DNA of 64,000 bases from Dolichospermum sp. DET69 (GTDB taxonomy: Bacteria > Cyanobacteriota > Cyanobacteriia > Cyanobacteriales > Nostocaceae). Each line of letters opens with the position of its first letter. Within the stretch, counting starts at the first letter, position 1. Location: the NCBI GenBank assembly GCA_017355425.1, contig CP070233.1:2211501-2275500 (forward strand). Direction: 5' to 3'. Shown piece after piece: positions 63,501-64,000 of this stretch. Both the position numbers and the translations under genes were made by a program. Below the pieces are notes generated by a model. The model searched no databases. It worked only from the letters and a program-made list of their open reading frames with translations, and was not told the origin of the DNA.

Positions 63501-64000
63501 TATATTTCTAATAATCCTCCCAAAATTTCTACCCGTTTGATAGAATCAATTCCCAAATCTGCTTCCATATCCATTGACAGTTCTAACATTTCTACTGGGT
63601 AGCCTGTTTTCTCGCTGACAACCTTTAGCAGAGTTTGACTCAAGGTAGCTTTATCTATATTAGTTGGGATTTTGGGAACTACAGTAATGGTTTTTTGATC
63701 ATTTTCTAATTCCTCGGAAACTTGAGCAGAAAAAACAGGTTCTTTAACTGCAAAATTAGCAGTTTGAGGATTATTTACATAATTGATGACTCTATTTTCT
63801 GAAGTCAGTAAATGATAATGTTGTTGCAAAAGTTGAAAATAATCCTGGGTATATTCTTGTTGATATTTGAGATATTTTTCATGAATGCGGAGAGTATCAC
63901 CTTGATGATCATGAAACCGCATCATATTCCGTTCAGAACTGGAAATCGCTAATTGCTGAGTTTGAGATTGATGTTCTGTAGGTTCACTATTTCCCAACAA
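60563..64000 (-). CDS. HglE/PfaA-type polyketide synthase, C-terminal part (ACP-ACP-KR-DH-like)
   Basis: The frame is open at the window edge, so the N-terminal part, expected to hold KS and AT domains, is missing. The 1145 visible residues show a linker, two nearly identical carrier domains (DLGIDSIKRVEILGGLLEIY at Ser153 and Ser276 of this segment), a ketoreductase (VFLVSGGAKGITAQ near 585, FSSVVGFYGNVGQSDYAIAN with catalytic Ser and Tyr) and a hot-dog or product-template-like dehydratase (FLQDHIIAGRPVLPATCGLL, with the His of the HxxxGxxxxP pattern). Tandem carriers and KR are the layout of PfaA and HglE, which make long-chain lipids or heterocyst glycolipid chains. The product here is not known. 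The cluster may continue beyond 64,000, including a PfaC-like gene. Confidence 0.87.
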   Translation of the reverse strand: MLGNSEPTEHQSQTQQLAISSSERNMMRFHDHQGDTLRIHEKYLKYQQEYTQDYFQLLQQHYHLLTSENRVINYVNNPQTANFAVKEPVFSAQVSEELENDQKTITVVPKIPTNIDKATLSQTLLKVVSEKTGYPVEMLELSMDMEADLGIDSIKRVEILGGLLEIYPDLPKPNPEELGELRTLEQIAEYMQTLVPDILNQQVEVSAAIITTEVLVEVPHPELITSISEVEEQKLAVEIPGDLSDILLTVVSEKTGYPVEMLELSMDMEADLGIDSIKRVEILGGLLEIYPDLPKPNPEEIGELRTLGEIANYMQQQSQGINKLLTEDIVEITTTKSHQNIRRSIAKLQQLPTPDSLEFSLTENHIALITDDGSSTTEKLAESLNAKGWKTVVLTFPGIDSTVSKEINRVVLTDWNEDSLQQQLKQIADNYGAVAAFIHLHPVTPLEVDKSILLHVFLIAKYLKEPLNQAAKFGRSCFINVARLDGEFGLGETHNFSAIAGGLFGLSKSINQEWENVFCRSLDLNPDLDSETSVKHILAEIHDSNLLIQEVGYSSKGRVNLIADFTPLPTASSPREISKDQVFLVSGGAKGITAQCVIKIAQQYQCKFILLGRSSPEPEPVWAENCQNEAELKQRILENFQAQGEKATPIMVQKKYQVISSQREIQNTLNAIQEAGGEAEYLSADITDAVLLESKLADVIANFGAITGIIHGAGNLADKRIEKKSIQDFETVYTAKVKGLENLLHCVPASQLQYLVLFSSVVGFYGNVGQSDYAIANEILNKSAHLIKHNYPNCHVMAINWGPWESGMVSTELKKAFAERGIEVIPVETGTQILVDELTTANQDTVQLVIGSPLIYVPSTLSNELKTYRIKRQLTLAENPFLQDHIIAGRPVLPATCGLLWMTNACEQLYPGFTAFGSPDFKVLKGIVFEENSASEYILEIQELAKHENQEIEFAAKISSRTPDGKTRYHFSTNLILKREIPTPPNYGSLNFNQDENFLKTNQELYQVTASSLFHGVTFQGVKSVLNTSPSQMTIECYLPEPTAQQQGQFPVQTFNPYIADVQIHSLWIWTQHFHQVGCLPSEIKNFEQFAKVPFGETFYVTCEVQSKTESSVTTDVITYNRQGQIYNRMIGAKGTILPNQIAKY

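Overview
The window comes from a heterocyst-forming filamentous cyanobacterium (order Nostocales, Anabaena/Nostoc/Dolichospermum-like). The evidence is an AT-rich genome rich in HIP1 octamers (GCGATCGC), a heterocyst envelope polysaccharide (HEP) gene island, the cyanobacterial pipX-pipY-sepF-proC order, a PatA-like response regulator, XisH/XisI proteins, an HglE/Pfa-type polyketide synthase cluster and many short palindromic repeats typical of these genomes.

Region 1 (about 1-19,600, all genes on the minus strand) is a polysaccharide island. Its content and order match what I recall of the Anabaena PCC 7120 alr2825-alr2841 HEP island. In transcription order it holds a sugar-1-phosphate cytidylyltransferase, an LhgO-like FAD oxidase, an NAD epimerase, two tandem GT2 glycosyltransferases, two tandem PhyH-like oxygenases, an RfbC-like epimerase, an SAF-type oxidoreductase, a GT4 glycosyltransferase, a Wzc-like co-polymerase, a HepC-like protein, another glycosyltransferase, the HepA ABC exporter and a glycosyltransferase-like gene cut by the window edge. 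Together they would build, assemble and export an envelope glycan.

Region 2 (about 20,000-30,500) is mixed housekeeping and signalling: a TerY-type triad (kinase-TPR, PP2C, vWA), a PatA-like regulator, a small hypothetical gene, an MscS channel and ahcY with a clear terminator. Region 3 (about 30,500-37,600) is repeat-rich and holds xisH/xisI copies (one split by a MITE), an ISH3-like transposase, a membrane-anchored coiled-coil protein and a hicAB pair.

Region 4 (about 37,600-48,200) is the most unusual part. It is an accessory island that abuts the 3' end of proC. Two extra 216-bp copies of the proC 3' end, both cut at the same HIP1 octamer, and a third module copy lacking the proC part, separate blocks of cargo. 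The cargo is toxin-antitoxin pairs and their remnants, a two-gene restriction-modification system, a large Cap4-like nuclease-NACHT-repeat protein (candidate antiphage STAND effector) and an LRAT-like protein. No integrase is visible.

Region 5 (48,198-51,548) is the conserved proC, sepF, pipY, pipX set. Region 6 (52,177-64,000, minus strand) is a lipid/polyketide cluster: a PfaA/HglE-type synthase (N-terminal part outside the window), a PfaB-like pseudo-KS/AT protein, a PfaD-like enoyl reductase carrying a frameshift, a stand-alone condensation-type acyltransferase, a free acyl carrier protein and an unrecognised protein with an N-terminal TubC-like docking domain.
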